Counted from the stretch's first letter, positions 1 through 7,069 are shown. The stretch is 8,820 nt of DNA from Opitutaceae bacterium (GCA_020847775.1 JADLBI010000078.1:1-8820); one strand, 5' to 3'. The notes: generated from the sequence alone by a model not told the origin. Numbers and translations: made by a program.

Positions 1-145
1 GGAAGACAAGGCCGCGCCGCTTAGCGACCAAGCCATCGTGGGGCGCCTGCGGGACAAGGGCCTAGAAATCGCTCGTCGCACAGTCGCCAAGTATCGCGAG
101 GAGCTCGGTATATTGCCTAGCAACCTGCGCCGCGACTACACCTGA
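1..145 (+). CDS. rpoN: RNA polymerase sigma-54 factor RpoN, C-terminal end (5' truncated by window)
   Basis: This is the last 47 codons of sigma-54, read in the frame that begins at base 2 and ending with TGA at 143-145. The peptide carries the RpoN box, seen here as ARRTVAKYRE, followed by ELGILPSNLRR and a short tail. In the family this box is the helix-turn-helix segment that contacts the -24 element of sigma-54 promoters. The preceding stretch (PLSDQAIVGRLRDKGLEI) matches the usual run into the box. Sigma-54 directs transcription that depends on AAA+ enhancer-binding activators. The start and the core-binding regions lie outside the window, so completeness cannot be judged. The stop codon lies inside the end of the convergent tsaD gene, giving a 10-bp tail-to-tail overlap with no separate terminator between them. 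Confidence 0.93.
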   Translation, partial: EDKAAPLSDQAIVGRLRDKGLEIARRTVAKYREELGILPSNLRRDYT

Positions 146-1194
146 ACTGAGCTGGCGGGCTCGGCGTCGGCCTGCGCGTTGGGCGCTATCTCCATGTCCA
201 ATCCTCTGCGCCGGTCCACTCCGTGCAGATCAGCCCAGGCCGCGAATCCGATCATCCCCGCGTTGTCCCCGGTGTGCTTGGGCTCGGCGATCAGCACCGG
301 CAACCGGAGATTCTGCCCCAGATGGCTGACGCGCTGCCGCAACAGCGTGTTATTGGCCACGCCGCCAGAAAGTCCTAGGCTTGCGTAACGCCCAGTCGCG
401 CTGGCCGCCTCCAATTTGCGCAGCAAAGCATCCACTACCGCTTGTTGGTAACTCGCGCACAAATCCGCGCGGCGAGTCTGCACCTCCTCAAGCGACAGTT
501 TCTCCAGCTGATAACGCAGACTGGTTTTCAAACCCGAGAAACTGAATTCCAAGTTGTCCCGCCGACCAAGACCGCGAGGGAAATCAAACGCCGCGCTATC
601 GCCGCCGCGCGCCGCCGCCTCCACCAACGGCCCGCCCGGATACCCGAGACCCAGCAACTTCGCCCCCTTGTCAAGCGCCTCCCCCGCCGCGTCATCGCGC
701 GTCGTAGCGATTACCCGCACGCGCCGTTCGGTGGTGATTTCCACCAGCAATGTGTTGCCGCCCGAAACGATCAGCCCGAGGTGCGGCAGCAATGCAACCA
801 GCGCCGCCTCAAACGCGCCAGCCTCCCCGCCATGCAGCCGGATGAACGGCGAAAACGCGTGAGCACGCAGATGATTCACGCCCCACACCGGCACATTGAG
901 CGCCAGACTCAGCGCCTTGGACGATGCCAGCCCGATAGCGAGACACGCCGCCAAGCCCGGTCCCTGCGTGACCGCAACCGCCGTGATGCCGGACCACGCT
1001 TCATGTTGCCGCGCCAAACCGAGCATCGGCGGAAAATCCCGCAAATGCTCCCTCGTGGCCAGATCGGGCACCACGCCGCCGTGCTTCTCGTGCAAGGCCA
1101 TCTGCGTGCGCACCCACTCGCCCACCAGTCCGCGCCGCGGATCAAACAACGCGACCGCGGTTTCATCGCACGAACTTTCCAGCGCCAGAATCAT
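136..1194 (-). CDS. tsaD: tRNA N6-adenosine threonylcarbamoyltransferase TsaD
   Basis: A 352-residue protein, full length for the family. TsaD transfers threonylcarbamoyl from threonylcarbamoyl-AMP to A37 of ANN-decoding tRNAs (t6A), working in the cytoplasm with TsaB, TsaE and the TsaC product. Visible motifs are the N-terminal ESSCDET (residues 6-12), the metal-binding NHLRAH with His108 and His112, SGGN at 144-147, DDAAGEALDK at 168-177, GYPGG at 184-188, GGVANN at 277-282 and the C-terminal TGDNAGMIG with Asp310. The start MILALESSCDET is right for the family, so no extension is needed. The ATG overlaps the stop of the upstream protease gene as ATGA, implying translational coupling; a G-run lies about 4 bases before the ATG. 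The 3' end overlaps convergent rpoN by 10 bp. About 20 residues after the conserved domain form an unconserved Ala/Gln-rich tail. Confidence 0.96.
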   Translation of the reverse strand: MILALESSCDETAVALFDPRRGLVGEWVRTQMALHEKHGGVVPDLATREHLRDFPPMLGLARQHEAWSGITAVAVTQGPGLAACLAIGLASSKALSLALNVPVWGVNHLRAHAFSPFIRLHGGEAGAFEAALVALLPHLGLIVSGGNTLLVEITTERRVRVIATTRDDAAGEALDKGAKLLGLGYPGGPLVEAAARGGDSAAFDFPRGLGRRDNLEFSFSGLKTSLRYQLEKLSLEEVQTRRADLCASYQQAVVDALLRKLEAASATGRYASLGLSGGVANNTLLRQRVSHLGQNLRLPVLIAEPKHTGDNAGMIGFAAWADLHGVDRRRGLDMEIAPNAQADAEPASSVQV

Positions 1195-2465
1195 CGCGCC
1201 CCCCGTTGCCGCAAAAGTTCCAATCCGCGCAAGGCGACCTTGGCTGCTTCCAGCTGGGCGTCGGCAATCGGCGTGAAACCAAAGCGCGCTTTGAACTCCG
1301 CCGGATCGGTGACGTCGCCACGCAGCCGTTGTAATCGCAATTTCCCATCGTCCTCAGGCGACACCACCAGTTCCACATCGGGCTCTATCCCGTGTCTGTG
1401 GATGGAAACACCTTTCGGAGTGTAGTATCGCGCGGTGGTGATCCTCATGCCTTCGCCATTGCGCAGCTTGAACAGGGTCTGCACTGAGCCCTTGCCAAAC
1501 GAGCGCTCCCCCACGATCACCGCGCGCCGCGTGTCCTTCAACGCCCCGGTCACGATCTCAGCCGCGCTGGCCGTGCCGCTATTGATCAGGACGGCCAACG
1601 GCAGCGCCCAGGGTTCGCCCGTCATGCCCGCTCGTAGCTCTTCACGATCAGCGGGATCGCGCCCCTCGGTGTAAACCACCAGTTCGCCGGTCTGGAAAAA
1701 CGGTTCCGCCACCGCCACCGCGGCCTCCAACAAGCCGCCGGGATTGTTGCGCAAATCCAAAATGAGCGAGTGGGCACCTTGTTCGATCAGGGCATCCACC
1801 GCGGTCAGAAACTGCTCGCCGGTTCGCGCGGAGAAATCAACCAGCTGGATGTAGCCGATACCATCACCCAGCAAGCGCGACTCGCGCACGCTCTCCATCG
1901 CGATTTTTTCGCGCACGAGCGACACCTCGAAATCGCGGCCGGTGCCCGGACGGCGCAAGCCGACCCGCACGCGGGTGCCTGGTTTGCCGCGCAGCCGGTC
2001 GATCGCGTCCGTCATCGGTGCCTTGTCGCCGACCCCGCGTCCGTCCACTGAGATGATTTCATCGCCCCGCAAGAGCCCGGCCCGGTCGCCCGGGGTCCCT
2101 GCGATGGGCGCGATGATTACGATCTTGCCGTCGCGTTGCTCCACCTGCACGCCGATGCCGCCAAATTCACCGTCCAGATCGTCCTCGAAATTGGCGAAGT
2201 CCCCCGCCTCCAAAAACTCGGAATGTGGATCCAAGGTGCCGACCACCCCGTGGATGGCTTCGCGCGCCAGCCGGTCATAGCGCGCCGGCTCTGGCTCCAC
2301 GTAGTGCTCGTTGACTAGGCTCATCACTTCTCGCACGTAGTCGGACGCGCGATTGAGCTCGCGGTTCGGCAACCAGCCCCAGCCCGCCGCCTGTCGCAGC
2401 AGCACGACCGCAAGCACCAAGCCGAGGCACGCGCCGGCTAGCACAGGAAGAATCCGTTTGAGCAT
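1191..2465 (-). CDS. ctpA: S41 family C-terminal processing peptidase (CtpA/Prc-like)
   Basis: From the ATG at 2465 this is a 424-residue secreted or membrane-anchored serine protease that cleaves proteins near their C-termini in the cell envelope. Residues about 1-23 form one hydrophobic segment (LKRILPVLAGACLGLVLAVV), a signal peptide or anchor. A PDZ domain follows at about 97-185 (GGIGVQV, RAGLLRGDEIISVDG) and then the S41 domain with LDLRNNPGG at about 236-244. The expected catalytic Ser is S300 in NSGTASAAEI and the Lys is K325 in FGKGSVQ, so the Ser/Lys dyad is intact. The same frame is open to an ATG at 2594, but that would put about 40 charged residues before the signal sequence and overlap the divergent gene by 95 bp. 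An ATG at 2483 is a possible alternative. No clear Shine-Dalgarno precedes any of them. The stop overlaps the tsaD start. The substrate is unknown. Confidence 0.92.
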   Translation of the reverse strand: MLKRILPVLAGACLGLVLAVVLLRQAAGWGWLPNRELNRASDYVREVMSLVNEHYVEPEPARYDRLAREAIHGVVGTLDPHSEFLEAGDFANFEDDLDGEFGGIGVQVEQRDGKIVIIAPIAGTPGDRAGLLRGDEIISVDGRGVGDKAPMTDAIDRLRGKPGTRVRVGLRRPGTGRDFEVSLVREKIAMESVRESRLLGDGIGYIQLVDFSARTGEQFLTAVDALIEQGAHSLILDLRNNPGGLLEAAVAVAEPFFQTGELVVYTEGRDPADREELRAGMTGEPWALPLAVLINSGTASAAEIVTGALKDTRRAVIVGERSFGKGSVQTLFKLRNGEGMRITTARYYTPKGVSIHRHGIEPDVELVVSPEDDGKLRLQRLRGDVTDPAEFKARFGFTPIADAQLEAAKVALRGLELLRQRGAR

Positions 2466-2499
2466 GGGCGCGACTGTGTGCATCTGCTTCGCTTTGTAA

Positions 2500-3498
2500 A
2501 TGGGATCGTCACTCCAGCCGCCCTCGCCCGAGTTTCTGCGCCGCTTCCATGCCTTGGCTAGCCCCGCCTCGGCCATGTCGTTTGAACAATTCATGGCTCT
2601 GGCGCTGTTTGACGCCGAGGTCGGCTATTATCGGCAATACCGGGAGCGCGTCGGGCTCAATCCGCGCGCGGATTTTTTCACCGCGACCTCCGTCGGCGAT
2701 TTGTTTGGCGAACTCATCGCGGCCTGCTGCGTGGACCTGCTCGGTGCGGCGGCCTGCGCCCAAAGCGAGTTCGTGGAAATCGGCGCGGAGCCCGGTGGCG
2801 GCATTTTGCGGGGCTTGGCGCATCCTTTCGCATCATCCCGCGTGATTCAGCTCGGCCAGCCGATCGCGCTCTCCGGCCCATGTGTGGTGTTTTCCAACGA
2901 ACTGTTCGACGCGCAGCCCTGTCGGCGTTTCGTGCGACGACAAACGGCTTGGCGCGAGCTGGGCGTCGCCTGCGCGCAAGGTGAGTTGCGCGAGATCGAG
3001 CTCCCGCTGACTGACGCGCCGACCTATTTGCCGACGAATGCGCCCGAAGGCTACGTGATTGATGCCCCGCGCGCCGCCACCGACCTGATGCGCGACATCG
3101 CGAGTGGACCTTGGCACGGCCTCCTACTCGCGTGCGACTATGGCAAAACTTGGGCGGAAATCACCACCACCTGCCCCGCGGGCACCATGCGCGCCTATCG
3201 TCACCACCAACAATCAAACGACCTACTGGCCTACCCCGGCGAGCAGGACCTCACCTGCCACGTTTGCTGGGATTGGCTGCAAGCCGAGCTGCAAGCCGCG
3301 GACCTCGCCTCCCCGCCAGTCGCTTCACAGGAAGCCTTTTTCATCCGCCACGCCGCCCGCTTGCTCGAAAGCACCATGCGCGCGGAAGCAGACCGGATGA
3401 GCCCGCGCAAGATGGCGCTTATGCAGCTGATCCATCCCGCCCACATGGGGCAAAAATTCCAAGTTCTGCACGGTATCCGCCGCCCGAAAGATATTTGA
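2500..3498 (+). CDS. SAM-dependent methyltransferase, MidA/NDUFAF7 (DUF185) family
   Basis: A 332-residue class I methyltransferase-fold protein. The N-terminal block SFEQFMALALFDAEVGYY (residues 27-44), then DFFTATSVGDLFGELIA (58-73), is the DUF185 signature. A glycine-rich SAM loop follows as EIGAEPGGGIL (93-103), then SNELFDAQPCRRF (132-144), ACDYGKTW (211-218), RAYRHHQ (231-237), GEQDLTCHV (247-255) and HPAHMGQKFQVL (312-323). The human homologue NDUFAF7 methylates an arginine of complex I subunit NDUFS2; the bacterial substrate is not established, so I do not infer one. The start at 2500 leaves 25 residues before the domain; the ATG at 2575 is a shorter alternative. There is no recognisable Shine-Dalgarno. 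It is divergent from the S41 protease with about 34 bp between starts and lies 61 bp upstream of rpmB without an intervening terminator, so the two may be co-transcribed. Confidence 0.85.
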   Translation: MGSSLQPPSPEFLRRFHALASPASAMSFEQFMALALFDAEVGYYRQYRERVGLNPRADFFTATSVGDLFGELIAACCVDLLGAAACAQSEFVEIGAEPGGGILRGLAHPFASSRVIQLGQPIALSGPCVVFSNELFDAQPCRRFVRRQTAWRELGVACAQGELREIELPLTDAPTYLPTNAPEGYVIDAPRAATDLMRDIASGPWHGLLLACDYGKTWAEITTTCPAGTMRAYRHHQQSNDLLAYPGEQDLTCHVCWDWLQAELQAADLASPPVASQEAFFIRHAARLLESTMRAEADRMSPRKMALMQLIHPAHMGQKFQVLHGIRRPKDI

Positions 3499-3559
3499 GA
3501 TTCACCTTGCTTCCGCAGGTTCCAAACCTTTACTCGCAACCCTTTTAACCACTTACGTC

Positions 3560-3790
3560 ATGGCCAGAATTTGTGCAATCACAGGTAAGCGCCCCACCAA
3601 GGGCAGCATCATCAACCGCAATGGACAGAGCAAAAAGAGCGGCGGCATCGGCACGCACGTGACCAGCATCACGCCCCGCAAATTCCGCCCCAACCTGCAG
3701 CGCATCCGCGTCAAACTGCCCAACGGCGGCACCAAGCGCATGCTGGTCTCGGTCAAGGCCTTGAAGGCCGGCCTCGTGCAAAAAGCCTGA
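3560..3790 (+). CDS. rpmB: 50S ribosomal protein L28
   Basis: A 76-residue basic protein, normal for bacterial L28, a small component of the large ribosomal subunit. It opens with MARICAITGKRPTKG, the family's N-terminal signature, continues with ITPRKFRPNLQRIRV at about 37-51, and ends in KRMLVSVKALKAGLVQKA. Only one cysteine is visible (Cys5), so this is the form without the zinc-binding CxxC pairs. The ATG at 3560 fits the family exactly although no Shine-Dalgarno is apparent in the preceding bases. It stands apart from rpmG or other ribosomal genes, follows the MidA-family gene by 61 bp on the same strand, and is closed by a strong palindromic terminator about 20 bp after its stop. I could not identify a convincing sigma-70 promoter in the 61-bp gap. 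Confidence 0.97.
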   Translation: MARICAITGKRPTKGSIINRNGQSKKSGGIGTHVTSITPRKFRPNLQRIRVKLPNGGTKRMLVSVKALKAGLVQKA

Positions 3791-3811
3791 GCGCTTTTCT
3801 TCTCGTTTTTG

Positions 3812-3840
3812 AACCCGCGGCCCTAGGGCCGCGGGTTTAT
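3812..3840 (+). terminator. Rho-independent terminator after rpmB
   Basis: Bases 3812-3837 form a perfect 26-bp palindrome centred on CCTAGG; it folds as a 12-bp GC-rich stem (AACCCGCGGCCC) with a minimal TA loop, though the innermost pairs would open in practice. On the plus strand it is followed by TTTATTATT, a modest U-tract, which makes it the terminator of rpmB. On the minus strand the stem is followed by CAAAAACG and lacks a U-tract, so it would be a weak stop for the convergent opcA transcript. Confidence 0.85.
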
Positions 3841-3867
3841 TATTGCCCGAAATACCCTCGCCGGTCT

Positions 3868-3885
3868 CGGCCGCGCCAGCGGCCG
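3868..3885 (-). terminator. Possible hairpin at the 3' end of the zwf-opcA transcript
   Basis: CGGCCGC at 3868-3874 and GCGGCCG at 3879-3885 form a perfect 7-bp GC stem with a 4-base loop, starting 5 bases past the opcA stop codon. No U-run follows on the minus strand, so it does not qualify as a canonical intrinsic terminator. It could instead protect the 3' end or act with the larger palindrome just downstream. GC-rich sequence makes such stems common by chance. Confidence 0.35.
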
Positions 3886-3889
3886 GTGA

Positions 3890-4870
3890 TCAGAAAAACA
3901 TCGCTTCGCTCAGCGCCATCTCAGGCGGCAGCAGGCTGATCGAGGTGGCGAGAGTGGATGCCGCGCCGTTCAAGGTGCATTCAAAATGCGCATGGCCACT
4001 GGTGAAATCTCCCTGCCAATGAAACCGTTTTCCGGGTTGAGCGTAGTGCAATTCGACCGCGAGTTTATGATCCTCGCCCACTTGCTGTTCGAAGCCCATG
4101 CCTTGCGCCCCGCAGGCCGCCAGTCGGCGCGTCAACCAGCCAGATAGCACGCGCCCTTCGGCGGCCAGTCCGGTGCAGTGCGTGACCGTTACTTGCGTCA
4201 GCCCATCGGCGATCACCTCGGGCGCGAAGCCCGCGAGATACTGTCCCACGGTCTGGCGCACTGGCAGCAGTCGCGAATACACCAAGTCGCGCACCGCGGC
4301 GGGATTCGGCCACGGGTAAGCCAACGCGTCGGCCGGCGCGATGGCGCTGTCCAGTAGGATACGTTTGGCGCCGCCAAGCATATAGCGATACTTAGCCAGT
4401 CTGGCACTCGCGGAAAACCGGTGCGCCCAATAATACAACGGCAAATCGGTCGAGAGACAGATGGAGACCTGACTCTCCAAATAATCGCGCGCCGCCGCCG
4501 TGTAATTCAGCATCACAAACTCCACGCAACGCCGATCCTGCTTCGATTTGCCGAAGTGGCATTCACCATAAATCTTGGCGCGGATTTCCGTGCCGCCTCG
4601 GTCGTCCTCCGCCGCAACCGGGCAGAGCACCACGGTGCGGCTGGGGTAACGGCGGGAGAAATTCACCAAAGCGGTGAACTGTGCGGCGGCGTCATCCGCC
4701 GTCGTCTGGTAGCCAAGATGCAGCACAAAATTAACCTGCGTGGCCTTGGCGTCATCCGCGCTGGCCGCGCCACCGTCAACCCCGGGGTCGCTCCACATCC
4801 GCGCGAGCCGCTTGGATATTGCCCCCACCGGCACCTCGATGCCCGGCAGCACATCAAAGATCGATGGCAT
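3890..4870 (-). CDS. opcA: Glucose-6-phosphate dehydrogenase assembly protein OpcA
   Basis: A 326-residue protein recognised as OpcA both by position, 3 bp after zwf on the same strand, and by family-like segments: SRTVVLCPV at 77-85, IRAKIYGECHFG at 96-107, and the DLPLYYWAHRF stretch at 142-152 (the family's DLP-hydrophobic-W block). In cyanobacteria OpcA binds glucose-6-phosphate dehydrogenase and favours its active oligomer; a similar role is expected here. There is no signal peptide or membrane segment. Seven cysteines are present (83, 104, 115, 138, 232, 253, 298), but I cannot say whether they match the redox-active ones of cyanobacterial OpcA. No Shine-Dalgarno is visible before the ATG; with the 3-bp spacing, translation is probably coupled to zwf. 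The gene ends facing rpmB. The C-terminal half is less recognisable than the N-terminal half. Confidence 0.85.
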   Translation of the reverse strand: MPSIFDVLPGIEVPVGAISKRLARMWSDPGVDGGAASADDAKATQVNFVLHLGYQTTADDAAAQFTALVNFSRRYPSRTVVLCPVAAEDDRGGTEIRAKIYGECHFGKSKQDRRCVEFVMLNYTAAARDYLESQVSICLSTDLPLYYWAHRFSASARLAKYRYMLGGAKRILLDSAIAPADALAYPWPNPAAVRDLVYSRLLPVRQTVGQYLAGFAPEVIADGLTQVTVTHCTGLAAEGRVLSGWLTRRLAACGAQGMGFEQQVGEDHKLAVELHYAQPGKRFHWQGDFTSGHAHFECTLNGAASTLATSISLLPPEMALSEAMFF

Positions 4871-4873
4871 GGC

Positions 4874-6421
4874 TCAGGGTTGGCGCCAGTGATGGTTGTT
4901 CTTGGCGAGCAGGGCCGCGGCGCTACCCGGCCCCCACGAGCCGGCGGGATATTGATCCATGCCGTCACGACCGGCCGCCGCCCATGATTCGAGCAGCGGC
5001 GTGCAAAGTTTCCACGAGGTCTCCGCCTCATCGCCGCGGATAAAGAGTGTGCCGTCACCGATCATCGCGTCGAGCACAAGCCGTTCGTAGGCCTCCGGCG
5101 TGTTCGAACCGAAGGTCGTGGCGTAACGGAAATTCATCTTCACCGGCTGCGTGCGTGTCTCGAGGCCTGGCACCTTGGCGTTGAGGATCAGGCTCATGCC
5201 CTCGTCGGGCTGGATTTGGAACGCCAGCGTGTTGCCCGCGAGATTGAACTTCTCGCTCTCGGCAAACAGCGTGCCGGGCGGCCGTCGGAAATTGATCGCG
5301 ATCTCTGAGACGCGGCGCGCCATGCGCTTGCCGGAACGCAGATAAAACGGCACGCCCTGCCAGCGCCAGTTGTTGATCGAGAGGCGCAGCGCGGCGTAGG
5401 TCTCGGTTTTGGACGTGGCGGCAATGCCCTCTTCCTCGAGGTAGCCTTGCGCGGGTTTGCCGCCGATCATGCCAGCGGAATACTGCGCGCGGGCCACGTC
5501 GCCATCCGGCCCGAGCCGCAGCGGCTGGATGGCCTTGAGCAGCTTCACCTTTTCGTTGCGGATCGATTCCGCGTCGAGCGACACGGGCGGCTCCATCGCG
5601 GTCAGTGCGAGCAGCTGCATCGTGTGGTTTTGGATCATGTCGCGCAGGCAGCCGCTCTGCTCGTAGTAACCTCCGCGCGTGCCCACGCCGACCTCCTCCG
5701 CCACCGTGATCTGCACGCTGTCGATGTAGTTGCGGTTCCACAGCGGCTCGAAAATCGCGTTGGAGAACCGCTGCACGAGCAAGTCCTGCACCGTCTCTTT
5801 GCCGAGATAGTGGTCGATGCGGTAAACCTGATGCTCCTCGAACACGGAACGGATGGTGCCGTTGAGCCCGCGGGCCGAGGCGAGGTCGCGGCCAAAGGGT
5901 TTTTCGATAATGACCTTGGCGTGGTGCGGATGCGCGAGGTGTTTGTGCGCGAGGCCCGCCGCGCCGAGGTTTTTCAAGATCGGCGCGAAAACCGATGGCG
6001 GCGTGGAGACATAAAACAGCGCCTGCACGTCGCGACCGACGCGGGCCTCGATGTCGCCTATGTGCGCGGCGAGTCGCTTGAACGCGTCGGCGTCGTCATA
6101 GCCTCCGGCCACATAAGTCGTGTTGGCCGCGATGCGGTCCCACACTCCCGGGTTCAGCTCGCGTCGGGAAAATTCCTTGATCGCGTCGGCGGCCAGCGTG
6201 CGGAATTCGTCGTCGGAAATCTCCTTGCGGCCGTAGCCGACGAGATGGAAATCGGTCGGCAGCAGGTTGTCCACGCCGAGGTTGTAAACGGCGGGGATGA
6301 GCTTGCGGGCGGTCAAATCGCCCGAGGCGCCGAAGATGACGACGACCGTCGGCGGCGCGCCGCGATGCTTGCTCAGACCGTGCAGAAAAGGATGTCGCTG
6401 GGCTTCAGCCATGGAACCCAT
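4874..6421 (-). CDS. zwf: Glucose-6-phosphate 1-dehydrogenase
   Basis: From the ATG at 6421 the enzyme is 515 residues, typical for the family. It oxidises glucose-6-phosphate to 6-phosphogluconolactone with NADP+ (some homologues also use NAD+) in the cytoplasm, the first step of the oxidative pentose phosphate pathway. The Rossmann nucleotide-binding motif is IFGASGDLTARKL at about 29-41, EKPFGRD at 173-179, and the substrate-binding signature RIDHYLGKE at 201-209. The proton-abstracting His is H266 in DMIQNHTMQ. The chosen start is supported by GGAG (CTCC at 6431-6434 on the plus strand) 9 bases upstream; the frame is open to 6451, and the ATG at 6412 is an alternative without such a site. 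It is followed 3 bp later by opcA. It lies 120 bp downstream of yraN, a gap that could hold its own promoter. Confidence 0.96.
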   Translation of the reverse strand: MGSMAEAQRHPFLHGLSKHRGAPPTVVVIFGASGDLTARKLIPAVYNLGVDNLLPTDFHLVGYGRKEISDDEFRTLAADAIKEFSRRELNPGVWDRIAANTTYVAGGYDDADAFKRLAAHIGDIEARVGRDVQALFYVSTPPSVFAPILKNLGAAGLAHKHLAHPHHAKVIIEKPFGRDLASARGLNGTIRSVFEEHQVYRIDHYLGKETVQDLLVQRFSNAIFEPLWNRNYIDSVQITVAEEVGVGTRGGYYEQSGCLRDMIQNHTMQLLALTAMEPPVSLDAESIRNEKVKLLKAIQPLRLGPDGDVARAQYSAGMIGGKPAQGYLEEEGIAATSKTETYAALRLSINNWRWQGVPFYLRSGKRMARRVSEIAINFRRPPGTLFAESEKFNLAGNTLAFQIQPDEGMSLILNAKVPGLETRTQPVKMNFRYATTFGSNTPEAYERLVLDAMIGDGTLFIRGDEAETSWKLCTPLLESWAAAGRDGMDQYPAGSWGPGSAAALLAKNNHHWRQP

Positions 6422-6460
6422 GTTTTCAGACTCCGCGCCGGGCGCAAGCAAGGCCTTTGG

Positions 6461-6477
6461 CAGTCATATACGGACTG
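6461..6477. promoter_or_regulatory. Short inverted repeat in the yraN-zwf gap (weak candidate operator)
   Basis: CAGTC (6461-6465) and GACTG (6473-6477) form a 5-bp inverted repeat around an AT-rich centre ATATACG, about 40 bp upstream of the zwf start in an otherwise GC-rich 120-bp gap. On the minus strand the centre reads CGTATAT, which resembles a -10 element, but no good -35 lies at the right distance. It could be a promoter or operator of zwf; chance is a real possibility. Confidence 0.2.
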
Positions 6478-6541
6478 TGGCCATGGCCTCGCGGAGGGAC
6501 GCAAGTTGTGGCCGGGCGGGATTCCGATTCACGCCCCGCAC

Positions 6542-6979
6542 TCACTTACCGAGCCGGAAGTGTTTCGCGAACAACGGCACGTTGGCGAAATGCCGCACAT
6601 CCGGTTTGTCACGGCTACCTTTGCGCGGCAGGGCCACTTCGACGATGTCGAAGCGGATGGTGCGCGGCACCGGTTTGAGCCGACGCAAATACGCCTGCGC
6701 GGCGCGCCGCACCACGCGCTTCTTGCGATCATTCACCGCATAGTAGCCCGAGACGAGCGCGCCCGCGCTGCGCGTCTTGATTTCGACGAACACCAGCACC
6801 TCGCCGTCCATCGCGACCAAGTCCAGCTCGTCGCGCCGGTCGCGCGGGTTTCGCCAATTGGCCGCGATGATGCGCAGGCCCGCCACCGATTCAAGATGCC
6901 GCCGCGCCAACAATTCCCCCCGCGCCCCGGCGTTGCCGGGGAGCCATTTCGACCAAAGCAGCCTCAACCAAGTGAGCAT
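6542..6979 (-). CDS. yraN: YraN family protein (UPF0102), nuclease-fold
   Basis: A 145-residue small basic protein of the UPF0102/YraN family, whose members have a restriction-endonuclease-like fold. The signature is complete: GARGE at 18-22, NWRNPRDRRDELDLVAMDG at 41-59, and VFVEIKTR at 63-70. Asp53, Glu66 and Lys68 match the PD-(D/E)xK arrangement, and Glu22 may complete the metal site. Catalytic activity has not been clearly assigned for the family, so I only infer a nucleic-acid role. The N-terminal MLTWLRLLWSKWLPG is short and hydrophobic/basic and precedes the family start; a shorter protein cannot be excluded, since no Shine-Dalgarno marks the ATG at 6979. It is the first gene of the minus-strand run yraN, zwf, opcA and is divergent from the pilus/secretion ATPase gene with 90 bp between. 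Confidence 0.9.
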   Translation of the reverse strand: MLTWLRLLWSKWLPGNAGARGELLARRHLESVAGLRIIAANWRNPRDRRDELDLVAMDGEVLVFVEIKTRSAGALVSGYYAVNDRKKRVVRRAAQAYLRRLKPVPRTIRFDIVEVALPRKGSRDKPDVRHFANVPLFAKHFRLGK

Positions 6980-6996
6980 CGCGGGAGGGGGAGCGC

Positions 6997-7036
6997 GGAT
7001 TTGTCATTGCGGCACCCGGCGGCGGCTGACAATCCC
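6997..7036. promoter_or_regulatory. Divergent intergenic region with imperfect inverted repeat
   Basis: The 90 bp between yraN and the ATPase gene must hold the promoters of both unless they lie in coding sequence. GGATTTGTCA (6997-7006) and TGACAATCCC (7027-7036) are an imperfect inverted repeat matching at 8 of 10 positions with a 20-bp centre. Each arm contains TTGTCA, one base from the -35 consensus, facing the opposite way, but no convincing -10 sits 16-18 bp from either. It may be an operator or a pair of overlapping promoters; this is pattern-level evidence only. Confidence 0.25.
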
Positions 7037-7069
7037 GGAGTTGTCCGCACCTGTCCCTCGCGCCCCCTC

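Noticed and set aside
442..1425. 327-codon plus-strand open frame opposite tsaD and the end of the S41 protease.
   Set aside because: It covers strongly conserved tsaD sequence on the other strand, and its Arg/Gln-rich translation resembles no family.
2466..2594. N-terminal extension of the S41 protease to the ATG at 2594.
   Set aside because: It would place about 40 charged residues ahead of a signal sequence and overlap the divergent gene by 95 bp.
3517..3529. Small hairpin AGGTT-CCA-AACCT upstream of rpmB as a possible leader regulator.
   Set aside because: Five AT-containing pairs with a 3-base loop are too weak and too likely by chance to call.
5447..7069. Very long plus-strand open frame running antisense to zwf and yraN and merging with the ATPase frame (963 codons in all).
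   Set aside because: It is the antisense of two well-supported genes; high GC makes stops rare. Its translation shows no family resemblance until the true ATPase start at 7070.
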